Source: Nitrospira_G sp035457545 (GTDB lineage Bacteria > Nitrospirota > Nitrospiria > Nitrospirales > Nitrospiraceae). Taken from it: DNA of 15,197 bases. A program made the translations under genes and the position numbers. Where the stretch lies: positions 1-15,197 of the forward strand of contig DATIBM010000041.1 in the NCBI GenBank assembly GCA_035457545.1, written 5' to 3'. Positions 1-7,489 of this stretch are shown here, piece by piece; the first letter of the stretch is position 1, and each line of letters starts with the position of its first letter. A model generated the notes under the pieces. It had not been told where the DNA came from. It did no database searches and was given only the letters and a program-made list of their open reading frames with translations.

Positions 1-9
1 TAACACGCG

Positions 10-336
10 ATGCTCGATCTCCTCGTCGCCGCGTTGCTGCTGGTCGGCAGCCTGTTCATAGTGGTGGGGGCGCTCGGGCTCATTCGCCTCCCCGATTTCT
101 TCATGCGGCTGCACGGCCCGACGAAATCCACGACGCTGGGCGTCGGGAGCCTGTTGCTCGCGGCCGTCGTCCATGCCGCCGACGGCGGACTCACCCTGCG
201 TGAGCTGCTCATTGCCCTGTTTCTGTTCATGACCGCGCCGGTGAGCGCCTTCCTGCTGGGCCAAGTGGGCCTCCGCCGCCGCCTCCCCTCTCGAGCGCCC
301 CTCCCCAAGGACTTCTCCGGACCGGGCGCAACCTGA
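10..336 (+). CDS. mrpG: Mrp-type Na+/H+ antiporter subunit G (MnhG/PhaG/MrpG)
   Basis: This 108-residue membrane protein matches the MnhG/PhaG family, a small subunit of the multi-subunit Mrp cation/proton antiporter in the inner membrane. Three hydrophobic stretches are visible at about residues 3-25, 40-57 and 63-85. Between the first and second lies the family hallmark: a glycine-rich turn, then RLPDFFMRLHGPTKSTTLG. The length is normal for the family. The start ATG at 10 leaves the whole first helix intact. The TAA at bases 1-3 may be the end of the preceding mrp gene, but only three bases are visible. As G is usually the last gene of mrp operons, and an unrelated gene follows after 127 bases, the operon probably ends here. 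The last ~20 residues are basic and proline-rich and look like a cytoplasmic tail. I am confident of the family; physiological coupling to Na+ or K+ cannot be read from the sequence. Confidence 0.9.
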   Translation: MLDLLVAALLLVGSLFIVVGALGLIRLPDFFMRLHGPTKSTTLGVGSLLLAAVVHAADGGLTLRELLIALFLFMTAPVSAFLLGQVGLRRRLPSRAPLPKDFSGPGAT

Positions 337-463
337 ACGGCAGTCGGGTCTCATGTCGATACGGGACTGAGACGGAGTGTGGACGAGAAGAACCTTGATC
401 TCGACCGCCGCCGCGATGACAATGTCCTGAGCGTAAGGCAACTTCTCTCCAAGGGAGACGTCC

Positions 464-1732
464 ATGACAGAAGACGCGCGACGCATCAGCCGACGGAGGT
501 TTCTACGGCGCCAAGCGGCAGTCATGGCCCTGGGTGTAGCCGGTCTAGTCCTCCCCGCCGCCAATGCCGCGGAGTCCGAGCGGACGGCCGACCCGATGCG
601 GGTCCCGGGAGCACCTCCCCGCCCCTACGGCGAGCGGTCGCCGTTCGAGAAACAGGCGCGAAAGGGACGAACCGAACCAAGCTCCTCCCACGGAAAGGAC
701 GTCACGGTTGCGGATCCCTTCATCTCGCTCACGCCGCTCCAGGACCTGCACGGGGTCGTGACGCCGTCCTCGCTTCACTTCGAGCGGCACCATAACGGCG
801 TGCCCGCCATCGATCCCGCTCGCCATCGCCTGCTGATTCATGGGCTCGTTGACCGGCCCCTGATCTTCACGGTCGAAGAGTTAAAGCGGCTGCCGTCCGT
901 CTCGCGTCTGACGTTCATCGAATGTTCAGGCAATACATGGCTGGGCTGGCAGGACGCGCAGGACCTGACCGTGCAGGACACCCATGGATTGACCAGCACG
1001 AGCGAGTGGACGGGCGTGAAACTCTCGACCCTGCTCGACGCGGCAGGGGCTCGGCGCGACGCCACGTGGATGTTGGCCGAGGGAAGCGATGCGGCCGGAC
1101 TCGACCGCAGCGTCCCGCTCACTGACGAAGTCCTGAACGAGGCCCTGATCTGTTACGGCCAGAATGGCGAAGCCTTGCGGCCAGAGCAGGGCTATCCGTT
1201 GCGGCTGCTCGTGCCAGGCTTCGAAGGCAACATCAACGTGAAGTGGCTCCGGCGGCTCAAGCTGGGCACGGCGCCGTTCATGACTCGGTGGGAAACGGCG
1301 AAATACACGGACCTGATGCCGGACGGCAAGGCCTATCAATTCAGCCTGGTCATGGAGGCCAAGTCGGTCATCACCGCCCCCTCCGGCCGGCAACAGATTC
1401 AGCCGGGCTTTCACGAGATTCGCGGGCTGGCCTGGAGCGGCCGTGGGCGCGTGACGAAGGTCGAGGTGAGCGTGGATGGCGGCCGCACCTGGCAGGAGGC
1501 GCGGCTCCAGGAACCGGTCCTGCCGAAATGCCACAGCCGGTTCCGTTTTCCGTGGACCTGGCAGGGACAGGAGGCGATTGTGCAAAGCCGGTGCATCGAT
1601 GAAACCGGCTACGTTCAGCCGTCGCGAGAGGACCTCATCAAGGTGCGCGGCACCCATTCGGTCTATCACTACAATGCCGTCCAGAGCTGGAAAATCGAAC
1701 GCGATGGCAGGGTCCGGAACATTCATGTGTAG
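464..1732 (+). CDS. soxC: SoxC, molybdopterin subunit of sulfane/sulfite dehydrogenase SoxCD
   Basis: The 422-residue product belongs to the sulfite oxidase family. It should be the molybdenum-cofactor subunit of the periplasmic Sox(CD)2 sulfur dehydrogenase, or a sulfite:cytochrome c oxidoreductase close to it. The N-terminus has a twin-arginine signal (SRRRFLRR, residues 9-16) and a hydrophobic stretch ending near AANAA, so it is exported folded. The molybdenum-ligating cysteine is C154 in FIECSGNTWLGW. A long SoxC-like block follows, including ALICYGQNGEALRPEQGYPLRLL, here around residues 226-248, and FMTRWETAKYTDLMPDGKA. The C-terminal part (~300-422) is the Mo-co dimerisation domain, with EVSVDGGRTWQ and LPKCHSRFRFPW. 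The start is set by AAGGGAG at 451-457, six bases before the ATG. The gene overlaps soxD by 8 bases, so the two are translationally coupled. No soxXYZAB genes are in the window. Confidence 0.9.
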   Translation: MTEDARRISRRRFLRRQAAVMALGVAGLVLPAANAAESERTADPMRVPGAPPRPYGERSPFEKQARKGRTEPSSSHGKDVTVADPFISLTPLQDLHGVVTPSSLHFERHHNGVPAIDPARHRLLIHGLVDRPLIFTVEELKRLPSVSRLTFIECSGNTWLGWQDAQDLTVQDTHGLTSTSEWTGVKLSTLLDAAGARRDATWMLAEGSDAAGLDRSVPLTDEVLNEALICYGQNGEALRPEQGYPLRLLVPGFEGNINVKWLRRLKLGTAPFMTRWETAKYTDLMPDGKAYQFSLVMEAKSVITAPSGRQQIQPGFHEIRGLAWSGRGRVTKVEVSVDGGRTWQEARLQEPVLPKCHSRFRFPWTWQGQEAIVQSRCIDETGYVQPSREDLIKVRGTHSVYHYNAVQSWKIERDGRVRNIHV

Positions 1733-2282
1733 GCGTCTCGTGTCGGGGCTCGTCTTGGTCGTCGCAGCCTTCGGCTGCACCCTGCCAGGCTCATCCGCCG
1801 AAGCGCCGGCAGGAGCCTATGGACTGGGTCGGCCGGCGTCGGAGGCCGAGATCCGTGCCTGGGACATCGACGTCGCTCCCAGTGGAGAAGGATTGCCTCC
1901 GGGACAGGGTACGGTGAAGCGGGGGGCGCAGGTCTATGTGCTCAGGTGCGCCGCCTGTCACGGTCCGACCGGCAGAGAAGGTCCGCAAGATCGGCTGGCC
2001 GGTGGGCGCGACACGCTCACCTCCGCTCATCCGGTCAAGACCGTCGGGAGCTACTGGCCCTATGCGACGACCCTCTACGATTACATCCGTCGGGCCATGC
2101 CGTTTGATGCGCCCCAGTCGCTCTCGCCGGACGAGGTGTATTCGGTGGTCGCCTGGCTTCTCCACCAGAACGGCATCATCGACGACGAGGCGGTGATGGA
2201 CGCGCGCACGCTCCCGCAGATCCGGATGCCGAACCGCGACGGCTTCATCCCGGACCCGCGTCCCGATGTGCCGCGCAGATGA
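1725..2282 (+). CDS. soxD: SoxD-like monohaem cytochrome c, electron acceptor of SoxC
   Basis: This 185-residue c-type cytochrome should take electrons from SoxC. A hydrophobic segment (residues ~5-17) forms a signal peptide. A cysteine at 18 gives a weak lipobox (AFGC), so it could be a lipoprotein. Next comes a SoxD-type block (YGLGRPAS, AWDIDVAPSGEGLPPG), then one haem-binding CAACH at 75-79 and a likely distal methionine, M125, in RRAMPFDAP. The stretch VGSYWPYATTLYDYIRRAMP and the C-terminal RMPNRDGFIPDPRPDV are characteristic of SoxD. The start at ATG 1725 overlaps the soxC stop by 8 bases, and the same frame is open further upstream only as a shadow of soxC. Classical diheme SoxD is about twice this size, so this is the short single-haem form. 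The family call is strong; the exact electron partner is inferred from the gene pair. Confidence 0.88.
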   Translation: MCRRLVSGLVLVVAAFGCTLPGSSAEAPAGAYGLGRPASEAEIRAWDIDVAPSGEGLPPGQGTVKRGAQVYVLRCAACHGPTGREGPQDRLAGGRDTLTSAHPVKTVGSYWPYATTLYDYIRRAMPFDAPQSLSPDEVYSVVAWLLHQNGIIDDEAVMDARTLPQIRMPNRDGFIPDPRPDVPRR

Positions 2283-2297
2283 TAAAGGGATGCATTG

Positions 2298-2387
2298 ATG
2301 GCGCGCGTGAAGAAGACCCTCTCCAAGGGGGGCGTTGTGAAAAGCCGACAGAGGTTCATTCACTTGATCAAAACGGGCAGAGATTAG
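2298..2387 (+). CDS. Possible 29-residue basic peptide, unknown function
   Basis: A short open frame starts at ATG 2298 and ends at TAG 2385-2387, between soxD and the ROK kinase. A Shine-Dalgarno-like AAAGGGA at 2284-2290 sits seven bases before the ATG, better placed than for several larger genes here. The product begins MARVKKTLSKGG and is strongly basic (about ten Lys/Arg/His), with no hydrophobic helix or cysteine. I do not recognise it. It could be a true small protein, a leader peptide, or chance coding in an intergenic gap. Conservation of the frame in relatives would decide. Confidence 0.35.
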   Translation: MARVKKTLSKGGVVKSRQRFIHLIKTGRD

Positions 2388-2412
2388 GAGGGGTGGAACG
2401 GCGACTCATCAA

Positions 2413-3138
2413 ATGAGGACCGACGAGAGGAACACCAGCCGCCCACCCAAGGTGCTGGTCGTTGACGTGGGCGGCACCAACGTCAAGATCCTCGCGACCG
2501 GGAAACGCACGCCGCGCAAGATCCCGTCCGGTCCGGCCATGACCGCCAAGGCCCTGGTGGCAGCAGTCAAGCAACTTGCGGCCGATTGGCCCTATGACGT
2601 CATCTCGCTCGGCTATCCCGGGGCCGTCTCAAACGGGCGGCCGGCCGTGGACCCCAAGAACCTGGCCGCCGGCTGGGTGGGATTTGATTTCGAGAAGGCG
2701 TTCGGCTGTCCGGTCAAGGTGATCAATGACGCGGCGATGCAGGCTCTCGGGAGCTACAAAGGCGGGCGGATGCTCTTCTTGGGGCTCGGCACCGGCCTCG
2801 GGTCCGCGCTGATCACCCACGGCGTGTTGGTGCCGATGGAGCTGGCGCATCTGCGCTATCGGAAAGGCCGCACCTATGAGGACTACGTCGGCCTGCGCGG
2901 GCTCAAACGGTACGGCAAGAAGAAATGGCGCCGGTATGAGCATGATGTCGTGGCCGCGCTCCACAGGGCGCTTCAAGCCGACTATGTCGTGCTCGGCGGC
3001 GGCAACGCGAAACGGCTCATGAAGCTGCCTGAATGGGCGCGATTGGGCGACAACAACCATGCGTTCACCGGCGGGTTTCGCCTGTGGGAAGAAGCCTGGA
3101 AGGACGAGCGCCCCTCCTGCGTGGTGCGGCGAGCTTGA
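2413..3138 (+). CDS. ppgK: ROK-family sugar kinase, polyphosphate glucokinase-like
   Basis: The 241-residue protein is a small ROK kinase and most resembles polyphosphate-dependent glucokinases, which phosphorylate glucose to glucose 6-phosphate with polyphosphate or ATP. The phosphate-binding loop DVGGTNVK is at 18-25. The catalytic aspartate is D106 in INDAAMQALGSY, and a glycine-rich FLGLGTGLGSALI follows at ~122-134. The motif MELAHLRYRKGRTYEDYVG (~142-160) corresponds to the ELGH..GKTYED region of PPGK proteins. The cysteine zinc motif of other ROK kinases and repressors is absent, and there is no DNA-binding domain, so it is an enzyme rather than a regulator. An AGGAGG at 2387-2392 lies about 20 bases before the ATG, an unusually long spacing. 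It sits upstream of transketolase, which fits hexose and pentose phosphate metabolism. Phosphoryl donor and sugar specificity are inferred. Confidence 0.8.
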   Translation: MRTDERNTSRPPKVLVVDVGGTNVKILATGKRTPRKIPSGPAMTAKALVAAVKQLAADWPYDVISLGYPGAVSNGRPAVDPKNLAAGWVGFDFEKAFGCPVKVINDAAMQALGSYKGGRMLFLGLGTGLGSALITHGVLVPMELAHLRYRKGRTYEDYVGLRGLKRYGKKKWRRYEHDVVAALHRALQADYVVLGGGNAKRLMKLPEWARLGDNNHAFTGGFRLWEEAWKDERPSCVVRRA

Positions 3139-3204
3139 ACGGGAGTGGAGAAGGCGAAGTCCTAGTGTGGTGTCCAGAAGACGTTTCACAAGCCCACAGG
3201 CCCA

Positions 3205-3253
3205 CCCCCTCACCGCCTCCTCTCCCCCGTGGGGAGAGGGTAAGGGAGAGGGG
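3205..3253. repeat. GC-rich interrupted palindrome, dispersed-repeat type
   Basis: The gap between the ROK kinase and transketolase holds pyrimidine-rich CCCCCTCACC, then CCTCTCCCC (3219-3227), a 3-base loop and GGGGAGAGG (3231-3239), followed by AGGGAGAGGGG. This makes a perfect 9-bp hairpin core with partly symmetric arms. It has the form of the CCCTCTCCCC...GGGGAGAGGG intergenic repeats seen in many GC-rich bacteria. No T-run follows, so it is not a clear rho-independent terminator. Confidence 0.6.
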
Positions 3254-3331
3254 AAATGTCCTAGGCAATCAACAAGAAGAACTTCCGGGACGCAACACGA
3301 GATTGCAACGGAGCAACCATTGGAGGCTGCC

Positions 3332-5440
3332 ATGCAAAAGGACAAGACAGTCACGAGCCAGGCGCAGTCCGCACAGTCCATTGATACACTCTGCATCAAC
3401 ACCATTCGCACCCTCTCAATGGATGCCGTGCAGGCCGCCAACTCCGGCCACCCCGGCACGCCGATGGCGCTGGCGCCGGTGGCCTACTGTCTGTGGCAAA
3501 AGTTCTTGCGGTTCGACCCCGAAGATCCGATCTGGCCAAACCGCGACCGGTTCGTGCTTTCCAACGGCCATGCCTCGATGTTGCTCTACTCCCTGTTGCA
3601 CCTCTGCGGCATCAAGGCGGTCAACCCACAGTACGAAACGCTCGGGCGGCTCTCGGTCATGCTCGACGACATCACACGATTCCGCCAGCTCGACAGCAAG
3701 TGCGCCGGCCATCCGGAGTACCGCTGGACCTCCGGCGTGGAAACGACGACGGGGCCGTTGGGCCAAGGGGTCGCGACCAGCGTCGGGATGGCGATCGCGA
3801 GCCGGTGGATGGCGGAGTATTTCAACCGTCCGGACTTCACCATGTTTGAATACGACGTGTACGCCGTCTGCGGCGACGGCTGCTTGATGGAAGGCGTCGC
3901 CGGAGAAGCCGCCTCGTTGGCCGGCCATCTGAAGCTCTCCAACCTCTGCTGGATCTACGACAACAACAGAATCACGATCGAAGGCCACACCGACTGGGCC
4001 TTCAGCGAGGACGTCGCCACGCGCTTCATCGGCTATGGATGGAACGTGACCCGGGTCGGCGACGCGAACGATCTGGAGATGCTCGAACGGGCGTTCCATA
4101 CGTTCAAGAACACCAACGACCGGCCGACCTTGATCATCGTTGACAGCCACATCGCCTACGGCTCGCCCAACAAGCAGGACACCCACGCGGCGCACGGCGA
4201 GCCGTTGGGAGAGGACGAGATCAAGCTGACCAAGCGCAACTACGGCTGGCCGGAGGACGCCAAATTTCTGGTGCCGGAAGGAGTCCGCGAACATTTCCAG
4301 GCGATGATGGGCCGGCGCGGGCATCAGGCGCGCGAAGCCTGGATGACGCAGTTCGGCGACTACAAGCGGCGATATCCGGACCTCGCGGATCAGCTCGATC
4401 GGATGCAACATCGTCGCCTGCCGGACGGGTGGGACAAGGACCTGCCGGTATTTCCCGCGGATGCCAAGGGACTCGCCTCGCGCGATTCCTCCGGCAAGGT
4501 GCTGAATGCCATTGCTATGAATGTCCCCTGGTTGATCGGCGGCTCGGCGGACCTGGCCCCCTCAACCAAGACCAGACTGACGCTTGACGGAGCAGGGGAT
4601 TTCGAGGCCGGCTCGTACGGCGGCCGGAATTTCCACTTCGGCATCCGCGAGCATGCGATGGGCGCCGTGCTCAACGGACTCTCCCTGTCCAAAGTGCGGC
4701 CCTACGGGTCCAGCTTCCTGATCTTCAGCGATTACGCCAGGCCGGCGATCCGCCTCTCCGCCCTCATGGAGATTCCGGTCATCTACATCTTTACCCATGA
4801 TTCGATCGGGCTCGGCGAGGACGGCCCGACCCATCAACCGGTCGAACAGCTCGCGTCGCTCCGGGCCGTCCCCAACCTGATCGTGCTCCGGCCGGCCGAT
4901 GCCAACGAAGTGGTCGAGGCCTGGCGGGTCATCATGCAGTTGCGTCATGAGCCGGCCCTGTTGGTCCTGTCGCGACAGGCCTTGCCGACGCTGGACCGCG
5001 CGAAGTACGAACCGGCTTCCGGCCTGGCCAAGGGGGCCTACGTGCTCGCCGACTCCGGTGGCACGCCGGACGTCTTGCTGTTGGCCAGCGGGAGCGAGGT
5101 TTCGCTCTGCGTCGCGGCTGCGGAGCAGTTGAAGGCCGACGGGGTCAAGGCCCGGATCGTGAGCATGCCGTCCTGGGAGCTGTTCGAGCGGCAGAGCCAG
5201 GACTATCGCGACAGCGTGCTCCCGCCGGAGGTCACCGCGCGCGTTGCCGTAGAACAGGCCTCGACGTTCGGCTGGACGCAATACACGGGACGCGAGGGGG
5301 CCGTCATCGGCATGAAGACCTTCGGCGCCTCGGCGCCGTTGAAAGCATTGCAGCGCAAATTCGGATTTACTCCCGAGCAGATCACGGCGGCTGCCAAGGC
5401 GCAGGTGGCCCGCGCGCGGGCCCATGCCCGCGGGGGCTGA
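3332..5440 (+). CDS. tkt: Transketolase
   Basis: The 702-residue enzyme transfers two-carbon units between sugar phosphates using thiamine diphosphate, in the pentose phosphate pathway (and the Calvin cycle where present). Visible landmarks are NSGHPGTPM (37-45), RDRFVLSNGHASMLLY (71-86) and TTTGPLGQG (138-146). The ThDP-binding motif begins GDGCLMEGVAGEA at 181 and ends with the NN at 211-212. In the pyrimidine domain are NFHFGIREHAMGAVLNG, with the catalytic glutamate, and HDSIGLGEDGPTHQPVEQLASLR. The C-terminal domain is complete. ATG 3332 is preceded by GGAGG at 3322-3326 and gives the usual family N-terminus. The frame is open upstream to 3059, but that extension runs through the end of the ROK gene and a repeat, so it is not used. 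The gene ends 13 bases before the next start, suggesting co-transcription. Confidence 0.96.
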   Translation: MQKDKTVTSQAQSAQSIDTLCINTIRTLSMDAVQAANSGHPGTPMALAPVAYCLWQKFLRFDPEDPIWPNRDRFVLSNGHASMLLYSLLHLCGIKAVNPQYETLGRLSVMLDDITRFRQLDSKCAGHPEYRWTSGVETTTGPLGQGVATSVGMAIASRWMAEYFNRPDFTMFEYDVYAVCGDGCLMEGVAGEAASLAGHLKLSNLCWIYDNNRITIEGHTDWAFSEDVATRFIGYGWNVTRVGDANDLEMLERAFHTFKNTNDRPTLIIVDSHIAYGSPNKQDTHAAHGEPLGEDEIKLTKRNYGWPEDAKFLVPEGVREHFQAMMGRRGHQAREAWMTQFGDYKRRYPDLADQLDRMQHRRLPDGWDKDLPVFPADAKGLASRDSSGKVLNAIAMNVPWLIGGSADLAPSTKTRLTLDGAGDFEAGSYGGRNFHFGIREHAMGAVLNGLSLSKVRPYGSSFLIFSDYARPAIRLSALMEIPVIYIFTHDSIGLGEDGPTHQPVEQLASLRAVPNLIVLRPADANEVVEAWRVIMQLRHEPALLVLSRQALPTLDRAKYEPASGLAKGAYVLADSGGTPDVLLLASGSEVSLCVAAAEQLKADGVKARIVSMPSWELFERQSQDYRDSVLPPEVTARVAVEQASTFGWTQYTGREGAVIGMKTFGASAPLKALQRKFGFTPEQITAAAKAQVARARAHARGG

Positions 5441-5453
5441 ACGACCTGACGAC

Positions 5454-5879
5454 ATGGACCCCACGAGAATCGTCATCATCGGCGGAGGGTTCGCCGGGGC
5501 GCAATGCGCGAAGACCTTGCGCAAGCGATTGCCCAAAGAGCGTGTGGAAATCGTGTTGTTCAGCCGAGAGAACAACATGGTCTTCTATCCGTTGCTGGCG
5601 GAGGTGGCCGGCGCCGCGATCAACCCCCTGACGGTGACTGTGCCGTTGCGTCAGATGCTCCCCGGGGTTCGATGCCGAACGGAAGAAGTCAGGCAGACCG
5701 ACCTCGCCGCATCTGAAGTGGAATACGAGGGGTACGACGGCCGGCCGGGTCGTATGTCATTCGACCATGCCGTGCTGGCCTGTGGGACGGCCGTCAACCT
5801 CACCCTCGTACCAGGGATGGCGGACCATGCGTTTCCGTTGAAGTCGGTGGGGATGCGATTGCGTTGCGGTTCGATGTGA
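5454..5879 (+). CDS. NDH-2-like flavoprotein, N-terminal fragment before a frameshift
   Basis: This is the first piece of a type II NADH dehydrogenase-like gene whose remainder continues in another frame from about 5853. The ADP-binding fold of the FAD domain is clear: RIVIIGGGFAGAQCAKTL at residues ~5-22, then NMVFYPLLAEVAGAAINPLTV and a second Rossmann-edge strand, SFDHAVLACGTAVNL. The frame is authentic up to FPLKSVG (residue 133). The following residues (MRLRCGSM, then stop) do not fit the family, which continues GDA.AL. Adding one G to the run at 5849-5852 restores GDAIALRFDVTEQ and joins the downstream frame, giving one 678-residue protein. I chose ATG 5454, 13 bases after transketolase. 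An in-frame ATG at 5424 would overlap transketolase and add ten residues without a better ribosome site. As written, this fragment cannot bind NADH and would be non-functional alone. Confidence 0.8.
   Translation: MDPTRIVIIGGGFAGAQCAKTLRKRLPKERVEIVLFSRENNMVFYPLLAEVAGAAINPLTVTVPLRQMLPGVRCRTEEVRQTDLAASEVEYEGYDGRPGRMSFDHAVLACGTAVNLTLVPGMADHAFPLKSVGMRLRCGSM
5849..5852 (+). other. Frameshift site in NDH-2 gene (one G missing from G run)
   Basis: The run reads TCGGTGGGGATGCG. With five Gs after the T instead of four, the sequence codes S-V-G-D-A-I-A-L and continues into the downstream frame without interruption. The change may be a sequencing or assembly error in a homopolymer, a true inactivating deletion, or (least likely) a programmed shift. 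Confidence 0.8.
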
Positions 5880-7489
5880 CGGAGCAACTGGAAAAGGCCG
5901 AGGTCTGCGACGATCCGGAGCGACGGCGGTGGTACCTGTCGTTCGTGGTGGTCGGTGGCGGGTTCAGCGGCGTGGAGGTGGCGGGCGAGATCAACGATCT
6001 GGTACGGGCCAGCCTGCGCTTCTACGGCAATTTCACGGCGGAGGATGTCAGCGTCACGCTCGTGCATGCCAGGGATCAGATTCTTCCGGAAGTGAGCCCG
6101 ACCCTGCGCGAGTTTGCCCGAATGAAGATGGAGCAGGCCGGTATTCAGGTGGTGCTCAACGCGCGCGCGGTGATGGCCACCGCCGAAGGGGTCGAGCTAC
6201 ACGACGGCCGAATGCTCCGCGGCGCCACGGTGATCTGCACAATCGGCACTACGGCGCCATTGCTGGTGCACCGGCTCGATGTGCCCAAGGAAGGCGGCCG
6301 ATTGCTCACCGATCCCGACATGAGATTGCGCGGGATGCCCAATGTCTGGGCCATCGGCGACTGTGCCTGCATCGTCAATGCCTATGACGGCCAGGTCTCT
6401 CCCACGACCGGCCAGTTCGCCGAACGACAGGGCGGGCAGGTCGCCGAGAACATCATCCGGGCGCTCCGCCATGAGCCCACCAAGCCGTTTTCCTACAGAC
6501 CGCTGGGCCAACTCTGCGGCATCGGCGAGCGGAACGCGGTCGCCGAGATTCTAGGCGTGCGACTATCTGGGTTTCCGGCCTGGTGGCTCTGGCGGACCGT
6601 GTACCTGTTGAAATCGCCGTCCTGGTCCCGCCGGATCAAGGTGGCGTTCGACTGGACCTGGGACCTGTTCTTTCCGCGCGATCTGGCCTATCCCAGGGTG
6701 AACCAAACCGAGCGCATTGCCCGGGCGCATTATCGACCCGGCGATTACATCTTTGTCGAGGGCGAGCCGGCGATGAATTTTTACGTGATCGAACAGGGCG
6801 AGGTCGAAGCCATCCGGCGCGATTCGACGGGACAGCCGAAGCTCATGGCGCGGTTCGGGCCGGGAGAGTTTTTCGGCGAGATCGCGCTCCTCGACGGAAC
6901 CGTGCGCATCGGAAGCGTCCGGGCCAGCACGGCGGTCGAGGTGCTCGTGATGGGGAAAGAGGTCTTCTCGCAAATTTCCGGCGCGCTCACGCCGTTCCGC
7001 CATCTGCTGGCCCAAGCCTTGCGATGGCGGCGTCCCCGCTTGAATCCACGGTTGGCCCAAGCCTGGTCCCTGCTCGAACGCCGGCCCCTGTCCACCTTCA
7101 TGGAGGCGGTCCCCCAGCACCGCCTTGCTCCCGACGACACGTTCGAGGATGCCGTCCGGCTGTTTGATCAGCAGCACGTCGAGTTCCTCTGCGTGCTGGA
7201 TCAGGACGGACGCTTGCAGGGGGTCATCACCAGAAACGAACTGTTCGAAGCCTTTGCGCAGGGGAAAACCGCAGCCACGAAGGTCCGGGACTTCATGAAG
7301 GCCGATCCCGTGGTCGTCACCCCGAATGACACGAGCCTGATGGGCGGCGATGTGATGAACAGGCATGATCTCGACTGGCTGCCGGTCGTCGAGGACAAGG
7401 ACTCGCGGCGCTTGGTCGGCAGCATCCGCTCCGAGCGGATGCTCCGGCACCTGGTCTCGAATCTGACCGGCGAGCCTGCGTCGAACTAG
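5864..7489 (+). CDS. NDH-2-like flavoprotein, C-terminal fragment with cNMP-binding and CBS domains
   Basis: This is the continuation of the broken gene: 541 residues counted from an in-frame TTG at 5864, which would be residue 138 of the restored protein. Numbering from that TTG, the NADH-binding Rossmann motif VVVGGGFSGVEVAGEI is at 28-43 and the second FAD motif VWAIGDCA at 161-168. The NDH-2 amphipathic membrane-anchoring region, with FPAWWLWRTVYLLKSP and FDWTWDLFFPRD, spans ~237-273. A cyclic-nucleotide-binding domain follows at ~283-370, with phosphate-binding cassette FGEIALLDGTVRIGSVRA at 337-354. Two CBS motifs fill ~410-535. NDH-2 oxidises NADH and reduces quinone on the cytoplasmic membrane face; here the added domains suggest control by a cyclic nucleotide and adenylates. 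The stop TAG lies inside the CTAG flanking the first mobile-element copy. The TTG is only a conventional frame start, since the real start is 5454. Confidence 0.82.
   Translation: MRFDVTEQLEKAEVCDDPERRRWYLSFVVVGGGFSGVEVAGEINDLVRASLRFYGNFTAEDVSVTLVHARDQILPEVSPTLREFARMKMEQAGIQVVLNARAVMATAEGVELHDGRMLRGATVICTIGTTAPLLVHRLDVPKEGGRLLTDPDMRLRGMPNVWAIGDCACIVNAYDGQVSPTTGQFAERQGGQVAENIIRALRHEPTKPFSYRPLGQLCGIGERNAVAEILGVRLSGFPAWWLWRTVYLLKSPSWSRRIKVAFDWTWDLFFPRDLAYPRVNQTERIARAHYRPGDYIFVEGEPAMNFYVIEQGEVEAIRRDSTGQPKLMARFGPGEFFGEIALLDGTVRIGSVRASTAVEVLVMGKEVFSQISGALTPFRHLLAQALRWRRPRLNPRLAQAWSLLERRPLSTFMEAVPQHRLAPDDTFEDAVRLFDQQHVEFLCVLDQDGRLQGVITRNELFEAFAQGKTAATKVRDFMKADPVVVTPNDTSLMGGDVMNRHDLDWLPVVEDKDSRRLVGSIRSERMLRHLVSNLTGEPASN

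Noticed and set aside
445..458. Small hairpin TCTCC/GGAGA overlapping the soxC ribosome site as a translational switch
   Set aside because: A 5-bp stem with a 3-base loop is easily found by chance next to a purine-rich ribosome site, and no further structure supports a riboswitch.
926..1780. Long minus-strand frames opposite soxC and other genes (also 2629-3459, 4562-5578, 6563-7450, 9333-10685)
   Set aside because: They are GC-bias shadows of clearly identified + strand genes, with low-complexity Arg/Pro/His-rich translations and no motifs.
3059..3331. 91-residue N-terminal extension of transketolase
   Set aside because: It overlaps the ROK kinase end and the GC-rich repeat, has no family similarity, and ATG 3332 has a good ribosome site and the normal N-terminus.
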